Below, piece by piece: positions 25,127 to 33,473 of a DNA stretch of 64,000 nt. This stretch comes from Bacillota bacterium. GTDB lineage: Bacteria > Bacillota > Negativicutes > DSM-13327. The stretch is taken from contig JAGFZX010000002.1 of the NCBI GenBank assembly GCA_017889585.1, positions 150,798-214,797 of the forward strand, in the 5' to 3' direction. The notes beneath the pieces were generated by a model. That model was not told the DNA's origin. It ran no database searches and was given only the letters and a program-made list of their open reading frames with translations. Each line of letters begins with the position of its first letter. Position 1 is the first letter of the stretch. Both the position numbers and the translations under genes were made by a program.

Positions 25127-25561
25127 TTAATTCGTGTCACGATTTGCAGTCGATTTTTGACAAGCAGGATAGGATAAATTATGACAACACTCTCCTGTTC
25201 CTTGAGGCAAGGTACATTTGTGAATACAGGTAAGGCAGAAACAATGACGTAGGTCTGTTTGGCATTGATGAGCAATACGAATTCTACCGCCATCTACACG
25301 TAGTGCTTGCCCATGCCATAAGGCAGTAGCTATTTTTTGATGAGTCATATTGACAATGCGATGGAAAGTGGGGCGTGATATTTCCATACTGGCAGCAGAG
25401 GACGCCTGGTCTAGATGTTCAATATTTGCTAAGCGAGTAGCTTCCATTTCTTCAATAGATAATATCATTTCATCGACTTCATGCAAAGGAACACCTACGA
25501 GTTTGTAATGAGTGAGAAGAGGTAATTTTTCAACTCGACGCTCTTTATGTGGACGAACCAT
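25127..25561 (-). CDS. DUF134 (UPF0251) helix-turn-helix protein
   Basis: 144 aa, ATG at 25561 with GGGAG upstream. The DUF134 domain fills residues ~1-95: MVRPHKERRVEKLP, VDEMILSIEEMEATRLANIEHLDQ and the helix-turn-helix SMEISRPTFHRIVN, then ALRVDGGRI. The last 45 residues hold nine cysteines and histidines (HCFCLTCIHKC), which could bind an Fe-S cluster or zinc. DUF134 proteins are presumed regulators and often neighbour ferredoxin or FeMo-cofactor-like genes; here a broken ferredoxin gene lies downstream. A consensus promoter precedes it. Confidence 0.85.
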   Translation of the reverse strand: MVRPHKERRVEKLPLLTHYKLVGVPLHEVDEMILSIEEMEATRLANIEHLDQASSAASMEISRPTFHRIVNMTHQKIATALWHGQALRVDGGRIRIAHQCQTDLRHCFCLTCIHKCTLPQGTGECCHNLSYPACQKSTANRDTN

Positions 25562-25598
25562 AATGCTCCCTTCAGATTATGAAATATATTTTATAATG

Positions 25599-25627
25599 AA
25601 TATATAACGATAGAATTCCATTGTCAA
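25599..25627 (-). promoter_or_regulatory. Sigma-A promoter of the DUF134 gene
   Basis: Minus strand TTGACA (25622-25627), a 17-base spacer, TATATT (25599-25604), about 40 bases upstream of the start codon. Confidence 0.75.
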
Positions 25628-25776
25628 GAGAAATTATCCATTTTTAGGAATGAAGTAAGAAGTGGAATAAGTCGACTATTCGTACATGCATTTTCTTAGC
25701 TCGTATCTTTCTATCAAGAAAGTGGGACAGGTATTAAAAAATATCACTCAAGTATGTAATGTAAGGGTAATTACCA

Positions 25777-25938
25777 ATGAATACAATCAGTAGTATTAAT
25801 GAAGGATCTTGCTCTTATTGCCATAAAGTTCATTTTTCTAAAATACAATTTCGTTACATGAGTAGTATTTCTCTTGTAGCTGTTGCGGAAAAAGTATATA
25901 GTGTAGTTGAGACATACTGTACAATTTTCACACAATAA
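25777..25938 (+). CDS. Possible 53-codon ORF upstream of fmdE-like gene
   Basis: An open frame of 53 codons from ATG 25777 to TAA at 25938, with a weak AAGGG site. The product contains GSCSYCHKVHFSK, a CxxCH motif, but no signal peptide. It may be a gene remnant or chance. It sits in the 397-base gap between the divergent DUF134 and FmdE genes, which otherwise holds only the DUF134 promoter. Confidence 0.2.
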   Translation: MNTISSINEGSCSYCHKVHFSKIQFRYMSSISLVAVAEKVYSVVETYCTIFTQ

Positions 25939-25958
25939 GTAATTTTAGGGAGGGTATT

Positions 25959-26483
25959 ATGGATATGCAGCAATGGGAGAAATGTGTAGAATTTCATGGA
26001 CATGAGTGCCCAGGTTTAGCTATTGGCTTCAAAGTTTGTGAAGCTGCGATAGAAAGACTGGGGATTACATTTTCGTCAGATGAAGAAGTGGTGTGTGTAA
26101 CAGAAAACGATGCCTGCGGTGTGGATGCTGTCCAGGTAATCATGGGCTGTAGCATTGGTAAGGGCAATCTTTTACACCGTAATACAGGAAAACAAGCATT
26201 CAGTTTCTTTAATAGAGGCACTGGAGCGAGTGTTCGACTGGTACTAAAGCCATTGAATGGTGAAATGGATCGAAAACAACGTCAAGAATACTTACTCAAT
26301 ACACAAGCTTCTGAACTATTTGAGTTTAAGAAACCTCACTTTTCATTGCCAGAAGAAGCAAGAATTTTTACAACTATTATTTGTGAAAAATGCGGGGAGG
26401 GAGCTCCAGAACATAAAATTAGATTTCAGGAGGGAAAAAAAGTCTGTTGTGATTGTTTCGTTGACTATCAGAGAGGATGGTAA
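25959..26483 (+). CDS. FmdE family protein with C-terminal zinc ribbon
   Basis: 174 aa, ATG behind AGGGAGGG. The FmdE domain (~1-130) begins with VEFHGHECPGLAIGFKVCEAA and has the TENDACGVDAVQVIMGCSIGKGN motif; cysteines and histidines of these segments bind metal in relatives. Residues ~143-170 form a Cx2C...Cx2C zinc ribbon (CEKCGEGAP, CCDCF). The name comes from a protein encoded beside formylmethanofuran dehydrogenase; in bacteria without methanofuran the role is unknown, though molybdenum/tungsten enzyme maturation has been suggested. A strong terminator follows. Confidence 0.85.
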   Translation: MDMQQWEKCVEFHGHECPGLAIGFKVCEAAIERLGITFSSDEEVVCVTENDACGVDAVQVIMGCSIGKGNLLHRNTGKQAFSFFNRGTGASVRLVLKPLNGEMDRKQRQEYLLNTQASELFEFKKPHFSLPEEARIFTTIICEKCGEGAPEHKIRFQEGKKVCCDCFVDYQRGW

Positions 26484-26498
26484 ATAAGTTTTTTTCAT

Positions 26499-26548
26499 AA
26501 GAAAAAGCCGTTTTTCCATACATTAAGTTAAGGAAAACGGCTTTTCTT
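26499..26548 (+). terminator. Terminator after the FmdE gene
   Basis: AAGAAAAAGCCGTTTTTCC (26499-26517) pairs with GGAAAACGGCTTTTCTT (26532-26548). Confidence 0.8.
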
Positions 26549-26622
26549 GCAGTCAAACTTGTAATCTGCATAGACCTCATTATTGCTGATTTAGCGTAAG
26601 CTTTGGAAAAACAGAAAGATGG

Positions 26623-26931
26623 TTAATACTTGTTTCTGATTTCCTCATATTGATTAATTAAAGTATATACAGCCTTCTTGTCGAGAGCATTAATGACATT
26701 CGTTATAAAATTTTCCATTGCCGTTTTATCACTTTCGTCTACTTTCTTCGAGCCACCAAATATACGATTATTAAATATTGTCATGGCATGAGCTACTGCA
26801 ACTTTTGTCTCTTCTAAACTTCCTGGCTCAAATACATCTGTAGCTACAAGAGCGGCCAAATCACTACATCTGCCTTTATTAAATGCGCTCTTAATAAACA
26901 GTTCATAGGTCAAATTATCGTCAATACTCAT
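26623..26931 (-). CDS. Hypothetical protein
   Basis: 102 aa, mostly predicted helical, hydrophilic and acidic, without signal peptide or membrane segment. GGGAGA lies about 11 bases before the ATG at 26931. The sequence (YELFIKSAFNKGRCSDLAAL, VAVAHAMTIFNNRI, AMENFITNVINALDKKAVY) matches no family I know. It stands alone between the FmdE terminator and the outer-membrane protein gene. It is probably cytoplasmic. Confidence 0.55.
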   Translation of the reverse strand: MSIDDNLTYELFIKSAFNKGRCSDLAALVATDVFEPGSLEETKVAVAHAMTIFNNRIFGGSKKVDESDKTAMENFITNVINALDKKAVYTLINQYEEIRNKY

Positions 26932-27215
26932 ATCTTGCTATTCTCCCTTTTTGTCCTTTTTATCCCTTTTTATAGTACTATTCAATAAAATTATATAAAA
27001 ACCTTCAATAATATAAAAAATTATATTACCTTAAAGTAAAAGAATACTTTAGCGGAAAATGACGGGGCTGGGCTTAGAGAACATACCGCGGTTTTGGGGG
27101 GGATCGAATTTAAATCGACGGTGATGAGTTTTCTTCCTATAAATTTAATAGAACTATAAACATCCTGAGCGTAAAATGAATAATGAAAAAACTACAGTTA
27201 CATTATAGCTAACAG
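26932..27215. other. AT-rich gene-free stretch
   Basis: No reading frame with a ribosome site is seen here. The part near 27061-27130 is locally G-rich (GGTTTTGGGGGGGATCG), unlike its surroundings, but I cannot assign it. Confidence 0.4.
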
Positions 27216-27275
27216 ACTGTAGACAAAAGGGATTCTCAAAACCGTTATGGTTTGAGAATCCCTTTTGTCTACAGT
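27216..27275 (-). terminator. Very long hairpin terminator of the outer-membrane protein gene
   Basis: About 27 pairs: ACTGTAGACAAAAGGGATTC and on to 27243, complementary to 27249-27275 with one bulged A and a 5-base loop. It begins 11 bases after the stop codon of the minus-strand gene. Confidence 0.75.
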
Positions 27276-27285
27276 TTGCAAATTG

Positions 27286-27915
27286 TTAAAATTTATGATT
27301 TACACCATAGGATATACCTTTAGACTCGATATTATTGCTTGCTCCGCTGTTTTTATAGTTATGATAGCCAAGATCTAAAGATGTAGCCTTTCCAAGGTTG
27401 TAGATTAGACCAGCTTTCCAATCTTTCACATTAGTTGATTTGAGATAAGATGCATAGCTTTCAATATTGTTACTAATCTGTTGCTTATACGCGATGCCGC
27501 CGAAAATTTCAGTGGAAGGAGTAGAGCCAAGAGATGATAGAAGCTCTGATTTTATACTGCCTGCTGAAACTGCGAGAATATTATTCACTTTATACTGAAG
27601 TCCAATTGTTGTTGAATCAAACTTGATACCACTGACAGTTTGATAGCCAGAAGTAGTATAAACGTTGAAATTTTGCGGATTGGAGCTGAGGTAGTCGCCG
27701 GTAATAGCAAGTTTGTTACTGAGACCATAAGCTAATTGATATTCATTGGCATTTAAGGTTCCCAGGTCGCCAAAGGTATTTGTTTTGGTTTGCAAATTGC
27801 CGTACGAGTATCCAAATTGTGTCTGGCCGGATACTAAGTCCAATGCAGGAGTTGCTGCAAAAGCTGTGCTAGCTAAAGATAACAATGCAAGTGTTGTAGT
27901 GAGAGCCTTTTTCAC
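27286..27915 (-). CDS. Outer-membrane beta-barrel protein (porin-like)
   Basis: 209 aa from GTG 27915 with GAGGAG upstream. A classic signal peptide (MKKALTTTLALLSLASTAFA) is cleaved after AFA. The mature part alternates polar and hydrophobic residues in short strands (QFGYSYGNL, EYQLAYGLSNKLAITGDYL, SIGLQYKV-like, ISYGVNHKF) and ends in a C-terminal phenylalanine, the recognition signal for outer-membrane insertion by BamA. This is strong evidence for a diderm envelope. Eight to ten strands fit the length. Function, such as pore or adhesin, is not known. A broken second copy lies at 24164-24345. Confidence 0.8.
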   Translation of the reverse strand: MKKALTTTLALLSLASTAFAATPALDLVSGQTQFGYSYGNLQTKTNTFGDLGTLNANEYQLAYGLSNKLAITGDYLSSNPQNFNVYTTSGYQTVSGIKFDSTTIGLQYKVNNILAVSAGSIKSELLSSLGSTPSTEIFGGIAYKQQISNNIESYASYLKSTNVKDWKAGLIYNLGKATSLDLGYHNYKNSGASNNIESKGISYGVNHKF

Positions 27916-28304
27916 GATTATTTCTCCTCTCCAAAATTGAAATGAAACAAACAGACATAGTTATAAAATATGGGTAATTAAAGTTAGGTGTTGTTGATTG
28001 AGTATATAGATAATATATCTGATTTATTTTAGAATTTCTTTAGAAAAAAAGCTGATATAATTTGCTACAGATTTTAAATTTAACCACATTAGGTATTTTG
28101 CGCAATTGTCATAATTTTGTCATAAGTATATGCAATACTAAGATTATCTAGTAAAGAATTGGAAAATTAAATCTAAAATATAAGTTAAAGCTCTTTATTC
28201 GAGATAATAAGTTCTTATTTCAATAATAGTAGGCAATAGTTGTGCAAACAAATATTGTCTACTATTATTGAAATATTTGAAATTGCTTTTTAGGGCGGCT
28301 TCAA
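27916..28304. other. Divergent regulatory region between the porin-like gene and the marR/RND locus
   Basis: About 390 AT-rich bases. It contains GTCATAA repeated directly 11 bases apart near 28107-28124, and a large inverted repeat at 28217-28274 listed separately. No coding frame is credible. Confidence 0.5.
28217..28274. repeat. 22-bp inverted repeat upstream of the broken marR
   Basis: ATTTCAATAATAGTAGGCAA and two more bases (28217-28238) are complementary to 28253-28274 with a single G-T pair and a 14-base loop. It has no U-run typical of terminators on either side. Confidence 0.75.
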
Positions 28305-28771
28305 ATGAAAGAAAAACACTACATAGGAAAGTAGATAGCTTGTTTATACTAAATTGGGCAATCCTTCTTTGATCAATATTTTGATGAGTACGGTATTGGT
28401 CTTGGTCATTATTCGTGTTTTCTTTGTCTTTTTCAGGAGGATGGCATTACTCAAGATTGCATCAGCAAATTTATGAATACTGATAAGTTCACTACGAATC
28501 GATCTATTACGAGATTAGAGGAATTAGGATATGTGGAAAGACATGTTGATCTTGATGATCGGCGGGCTTATAATATTTATCTACGGGAAAAGGCAGAAAA
28601 ATTGAATCCAAAGTAAGGAAAATACTTAAAAAGTGGGCGGAATTAATCACTGATGGATTTACACCTGCTGAAGCTAAAAATGCTTATGATCTTATAGAAA
28701 GAATGGCTCTGAATACCATTGATCATAAAGCAAGGGTGAATAATGAGGGAAAATACAGAGAGGTGAAAAAA
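28305..28771 (+). pseudogene. MarR family regulator gene with three frameshifts
   Basis: Translated pieces in alternating frames give one MarR protein: MKEKHYIGK (frame of 28305), KVDSLFILNWAILL (second frame), FDQYFDEYGIGLGHYSCF through ITRLEELGYVERHVDLDDRR (first frame, the winged-helix core), then VRKILKKWAELITDGFTPAE (second frame again). Shifts fall near 28327, 28366 and 28611; two sit in AAA runs where one A appears missing. The final piece runs in frame, without a stop, into the efflux adaptor gene. In relatives such genes repress the adjacent RND operon, so its loss could leave the pump derepressed. Sequencing error is an alternative. Confidence 0.75.
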
Positions 28772-30031
28772 GTGAATGAGACAAGAAATTTGAAACAGCA
28801 TTTGTTAAGAGAAGGTAATAAAGCAAAAATATTGATTGCCATTGGGATTATGGTCGTACTCATAGCTGCTTTTTATGGTTTTAAGTCCAAAACTGTTGTC
28901 AAAGGACAACGTGCAGGAGAGTTAAAGCCAGCAGTTGATGTTCTAACTGTAGAGCGTAAGGATATGATAAAGAATATTGGTTTGACAGGTCAAACCGTTC
29001 CTGTATCCCAGGTGGATATTGTGGCAAAATATACTGGCAAAATTACGCAGGTTAATGTTGATTTAGGACAAAGTGTATCGCAAGGTCAGGATTTAATTAT
29101 CCAGGATATGAGTGATGTGAATATATTGTTAGCTCAGAACGGAGCTAGTCTTCGTCAAGCTAACGCTGATGCTCTCGAAAGCAATGCAAACTTTGAAGCA
29201 AGTTATCAAAAAGCCCAAGCTGATTATCAGCATAGTGTGACTAATTATCAACGTTATAGAACCTTATATGATCAAGGAGCTATATCAAAAGAAGCTTTAG
29301 ATAATTCTGAGCAACAAGTGACTACGGCGCGCGCTTCTCTTGACACTTGGTCAAAACAAATGGCTTCTGGAAGTGCTGCAACTGTGATGTCAAAACGAGC
29401 TGTGAGTGATAAAGCACAAAGTGCTATTGACGCACTGCAAAATCAAAAAAATGACTTGGTTTTGCGTGCACCTAGAAATGGTGTTATCGGCTTTCGGCAA
29501 GCAGAAGTAGGAGCGATGGCGCAGGCTGGGCAAAAACTACTATCAATCGTCGATAATAGCAATATCTTTATCGATTGTTCGGTATCAGAACAAGACATTG
29601 GGCAAATTGCCCTAGGAATGCCTACGACTGTTTCTGTTGAGTCCCTTGGTAAATTTTATACTGGTAAGATTATTTATATTAGTCCGGCAATGGATACTAA
29701 GACACAAACCTTTACTATTCGGATTGCTCTTGATAACCCTGACAATAGTATTAAAACTGGGATGTTTGCAAGGACAAATATTAATGTAATTTTAAGGCCG
29801 CAAACCTTATTCATTCCCAAAGAAGCTGTATTTTCCCTAAACGGTTCAGATCGGATTTTTGTCGTTGATGGCAATAATCAAGTTACTGAACGTGTTGTGA
29901 AATTGGGATTACGTAATGACAAAAGTGTGGAAATTCTTAGCGGAATTAATGATGGTGAACAAGTGTCAGTGACTAATTTGGCGCGTCTTAAAACTGGAGT
30001 TACCATTGTGCCAAACATGATTTCTCAATAA
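28772..30031 (+). CDS. RND efflux periplasmic adaptor (membrane fusion protein)
   Basis: 419 aa from GTG 28772, which has GAGAGGTG just upstream. The open frame extends further 5' only because the broken marR tail is in phase. One N-terminal membrane helix (~18-38) is followed by a lipoyl half-motif (VDIVAKYTGKITQVNVDLGQSV), an alpha-helical hairpin rich in A, Q and S (~110-205), the second lipoyl half (LRAPRNGVIGFRQAEVGAMA) and a beta-barrel. This is the HlyD/AcrA layout. It links the inner-membrane pump encoded 38 bases downstream to an outer-membrane channel. No TolC-like gene follows. Confidence 0.92.
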   Translation: MNETRNLKQHLLREGNKAKILIAIGIMVVLIAAFYGFKSKTVVKGQRAGELKPAVDVLTVERKDMIKNIGLTGQTVPVSQVDIVAKYTGKITQVNVDLGQSVSQGQDLIIQDMSDVNILLAQNGASLRQANADALESNANFEASYQKAQADYQHSVTNYQRYRTLYDQGAISKEALDNSEQQVTTARASLDTWSKQMASGSAATVMSKRAVSDKAQSAIDALQNQKNDLVLRAPRNGVIGFRQAEVGAMAQAGQKLLSIVDNSNIFIDCSVSEQDIGQIALGMPTTVSVESLGKFYTGKIIYISPAMDTKTQTFTIRIALDNPDNSIKTGMFARTNINVILRPQTLFIPKEAVFSLNGSDRIFVVDGNNQVTERVVKLGLRNDKSVEILSGINDGEQVSVTNLARLKTGVTIVPNMISQ

Positions 30032-30069
30032 TTAATATAGCTTAATTTTGGTCAAGGGTAGGTGTTACA

Positions 30070-33000
30070 ATGAATATTACAAGATTTTCCATACAAAGAC
30101 CAGTAGGTATTACGATGATCATTATGTTTTTTGTTGTTCTTGGTCTATATAGTTTTCATCGAATTGGTGTTGAACTTCTGCCGGCACTGAATACTCCTTA
30201 TGTTACAGTTTCAGTTCGTTATCCTGGCGCTGGGACTGAAGAGATGGAACTACAAGTGATTAAGCCGTTAGAAGATTCTCTATCTTCAGTAGCCCATTTA
30301 AAGCATATGACTTCCATTGCGCGGCCTGAAAGGGCAAACATTATTTTAGAGTTCGATTTTACGGCAAATGCTGATATTGCATCCATTGATGCGACTAAAC
30401 AGGTAAATGCCGCAAGGCGTAAGTTGCCAGATGCCATTGATGAACCAACTGTTGTCAAACGAGACATTAATGCATCGCCGATCTTAGAGATTGCAGTTAC
30501 ATCAAATCAGCCTTTAGCTGATCTATATACCAAGGCTAACAACGTCTTTAAAGAACGTTTACAACGGGCAGAAGGGGTTTCTGAAGTTACCCTTGATGGT
30601 GGCAGAGATAAAGAAGTTGCTGTGGAGGTAGATAGTAATAAACTCCGTTTTTACAATCTTTCTCTTAATCAGATTATAAGTAAAATAAAGGGAGAAAATA
30701 TATTACTCCCGGCTGGTACTGTATTTAGCGACAAAACACAGATCGATGTTAGGATGCTGGCACAATACGCAACTCCTGATGAAATAACTAAGCTACAAGT
30801 GAACAATGCTGATGGAATTGCCGTGGCGCTCAAGGATGTAGCGACAATTAGTGAAAAGGACAGTCGGGTCAATCGTTACAGTCGTGCCAACGGGTCAGAT
30901 GCTGTTTCCTTATCAGTTTATAAAAACAGTGATGCCAGCATTGTCGATACAAGTAAAGCTGCTAATGAACAATTAGCTACGCTAAAAGCTGAGTTTCCTG
31001 ATTATAACTTTGTTGTTGTTACAGATGGATCACAATTTGTTGATAATTCATTACGCAACACTTTCGGTAATATTATAGAAGGTCTTTTTACGACAGGCTT
31101 AGTATTATATCTTTTTCTGCGCGGCTGGCGATCCACCGCTGCTGTTCTCATTGCCATTCCCACATCGTTAATTTCTACATTTTTTGCTCTCTATGTAGCA
31201 GGTTTTACTTTTAATATGATGTCACTTATGGGAATGGCCCTGTGTATTGGTATTTTGGTCGATGATTCAATTGTTGTTTTAGAGAATATTCATCGTCATA
31301 TGCGTATGGGGAAATCAGCGGATATCGCCGCTGAAGAAGGGCGTACTGAGATCGGTATGGCAGCTATTGCCATTACTCTTTGTGACGTAGTTGTATTTCT
31401 GCCGATTGCATTCATGGCAGGCATGACTGGCCAATTTTTTAGACAGTTTGGCCTTACCATAGTTTTCGCGACACTATTTTCTATGTTTGTTTCTTTTACT
31501 CTTACCCCATTGCTAGCTTCCCGGTTATTTAAAAATGAAGTTGTTGAGCCTCAGGGGCGTATTTGGGACTTTATGGAGAGGCTGGAACAAGGTGCAATTG
31601 AAAAATATGAATCAATGTTACGTTGGAGCTTTCATCACACCAAGAAGGTCGTCGCTGTTGCTCTAATCTTGTTCATTTTATCAGTTGCCTTGGTTCCATT
31701 AGGCTTTATTGGTTCAGAATATATGCCTCGTACAGATGAGGGGAGTTTCCGGGTATCGGTTGAATTGCCAGTTGGGCAAACTATCGCTCAAACGGACAAT
31801 GTTATTAGTAATCTAGAACAATATTTATCCTCTATTCCCGAAGTGGTCAATTGTCTATCCAGTGTTGGTTCACCGACAAGCAATAATGGCTCAATTTCTG
31901 TACGTCTGCTTGATCGAAAGGATCGTAAACGCAGTGTCTGGGACGTGACTGATCAAGCACGTGCATATGCTGCTAAAAATATCCCTAATGCCACCATAAG
32001 AATCAATGAGACTCAAACTTCAGTAGCTGGCGTTTCCGGCGGTGGTGGAAATGGGCCATCTGCACCAGTACAAATTGAACTACTGAGCGCTGATATGAAT
32101 AATTTGATAAAAGCTTCATATCAAGTTCAATCAGTGCTTTCCCAGATGACTGGCCTTAAAGATATTCGCAGTTCTTATACAGAAGGCATGCCGGAGATAC
32201 AACTGAGCGTTGATCGTGAAAGGCTGAAGTTTTATAATGTCTCTGTGGCCCAAGTGACAAATGATTTTAGTGCTGCCATTGCAGGTCAAACAGCTGGTGT
32301 ATATGCTAATGACCCTACTAATGATGGTCAAGATACTGATATTGTAGTCAGGCTGAAAGGTAGTGATGGATTTAAACCTTCAGATATTCGCTCATTACCA
32401 ATTATGGCTGGTAACCATCAAGTGTATCTTGGTGATGTGGCAACGATAAATGAAGGAACAGGTCCAGTAATGCTCCGCCGGGTTGATAAACAGCGAGCCA
32501 TTAGCATACAAGCAAATATAACCGATCGGCCCCTGCAAGAAGTGTTAAATGAAATTAAAACGAAGCTTACTCCCCAGGAATTAGGAGCTAGCGTAAGCTA
32601 TCGTTTTACTGGGCAAGCAACGAGTATGAATGATTCTTTCGGCGAAATGCTCCAAGCATTAGCATTGTCGCTAATTCTAGTATATATGTTGTTGGCTATT
32701 CTCTATGAATCACTGCTAACTCCCTTTATTCGGATGTTCTCTCTACCTTTAGGGTTAATTGGTTCTTTGCTATTCTTGGTTATAACTAATAATACAATCA
32801 ACTTATATTCCCTTATAGGGATACTGGTTATGGATGGTTTAGTTGCTAAGAATGGTACATTGCTATTAGATTACACCCTGACGTTGATGGATCGGGGTAC
32901 AGATGCTTTTGATGCCATCATCGAAGCGGGAAAAACTCGATTAAAGCCCATCGTTATGACCACAATTACTATGGTAGTTGGTATGTTGCCAACGGCATTA

Positions 33001-33195
33001 GCGATGACGGAAGGATCAGAAACAAGAGTTAGTATGGCGTGGGTTCTCATAGGAGGTTTGCTATCCTCTACAGTATTTACCCTCATTATCATCCCTATCA
33101 TTTTTATGTTCTTTCAGCGTCATCCTGTTAAAAATTGGCATCAAGATATAAGAATTTGGTTAAAACATAAAAGTAGCAACATGCCGAGTGCATGA
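30070..33195 (+). CDS. RND efflux permease (AcrB/HAE1 family)
   Basis: 1041 aa, full length for the family; GTAGGTG precedes the ATG. Twelve membrane helices are arranged as 1 + 5, a large periplasmic loop, then 1 + 5. Landmarks are RPVGITMIIMFFVVLG at the N-terminus, the pore-domain PALNTPYVTVSVRYPGAG, the proton-relay region GILVDDSIVVLENIHRHM near helix 4, and GILVMDGLVAKNGTLLLDY in the second half. It exports drugs or other amphiphiles using the proton gradient. The pump only makes sense with an outer membrane, supporting a Negativicutes host. The adaptor gene lies directly upstream. Confidence 0.95.
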   Translation: MNITRFSIQRPVGITMIIMFFVVLGLYSFHRIGVELLPALNTPYVTVSVRYPGAGTEEMELQVIKPLEDSLSSVAHLKHMTSIARPERANIILEFDFTANADIASIDATKQVNAARRKLPDAIDEPTVVKRDINASPILEIAVTSNQPLADLYTKANNVFKERLQRAEGVSEVTLDGGRDKEVAVEVDSNKLRFYNLSLNQIISKIKGENILLPAGTVFSDKTQIDVRMLAQYATPDEITKLQVNNADGIAVALKDVATISEKDSRVNRYSRANGSDAVSLSVYKNSDASIVDTSKAANEQLATLKAEFPDYNFVVVTDGSQFVDNSLRNTFGNIIEGLFTTGLVLYLFLRGWRSTAAVLIAIPTSLISTFFALYVAGFTFNMMSLMGMALCIGILVDDSIVVLENIHRHMRMGKSADIAAEEGRTEIGMAAIAITLCDVVVFLPIAFMAGMTGQFFRQFGLTIVFATLFSMFVSFTLTPLLASRLFKNEVVEPQGRIWDFMERLEQGAIEKYESMLRWSFHHTKKVVAVALILFILSVALVPLGFIGSEYMPRTDEGSFRVSVELPVGQTIAQTDNVISNLEQYLSSIPEVVNCLSSVGSPTSNNGSISVRLLDRKDRKRSVWDVTDQARAYAAKNIPNATIRINETQTSVAGVSGGGGNGPSAPVQIELLSADMNNLIKASYQVQSVLSQMTGLKDIRSSYTEGMPEIQLSVDRERLKFYNVSVAQVTNDFSAAIAGQTAGVYANDPTNDGQDTDIVVRLKGSDGFKPSDIRSLPIMAGNHQVYLGDVATINEGTGPVMLRRVDKQRAISIQANITDRPLQEVLNEIKTKLTPQELGASVSYRFTGQATSMNDSFGEMLQALALSLILVYMLLAILYESLLTPFIRMFSLPLGLIGSLLFLVITNNTINLYSLIGILVMDGLVAKNGTLLLDYTLTLMDRGTDAFDAIIEAGKTRLKPIVMTTITMVVGMLPTALAMTEGSETRVSMAWVLIGGLLSSTVFTLIIIPIIFMFFQRHPVKNWHQDIRIWLKHKSSNMPSA

Positions 33196-33265
33196 AGTTA
33201 TTGATAAATGGTGCAGAAGAGAGTAAAACCTACGTTAAACACAAGAGTTATAAAGAAACGCAAAG

Positions 33266-33305
33266 AACACAAAGGGTACTTGTTTAATAACCCTTTGTGT
33301 TTTTA
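33266..33305 (+). terminator. Terminator after the RND operon
   Basis: AACACAAAGGGT (33266-33277) pairs with ACCCTTTGTGTT (33290-33301), followed by TTTT. Confidence 0.85.
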
Positions 33306-33344
33306 AACGTGGTTTTGTATTTATTTCACAAGAAAGGGGCACTC

Positions 33345-33372
33345 TTGATATAATGGTAATTTATTGTAAAAT
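33345..33372 (+). promoter_or_regulatory. Possible sigma-A promoter of the aminotransferase gene
   Basis: TTGATA (33345-33350), 16-base spacer, TAAAAT (33367-33372), about 100 bases before the start codon. Confidence 0.4.
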
Positions 33373-33473
33373 TAAAATAGTTTAGGAATCGCATGTACAT
33401 AAAAGAGGAATTTAATTACTATTAAGAGAAAATAATATAAAGTAGTAGATGATTGTTTCTTGGAGGTGTTGAC

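Noticed and set aside
28703..28771. Longer N-terminus for the efflux adaptor
   Set aside because: These codons encode the tail of the MarR protein; the adaptor has its own ribosome site and GTG at 28772.
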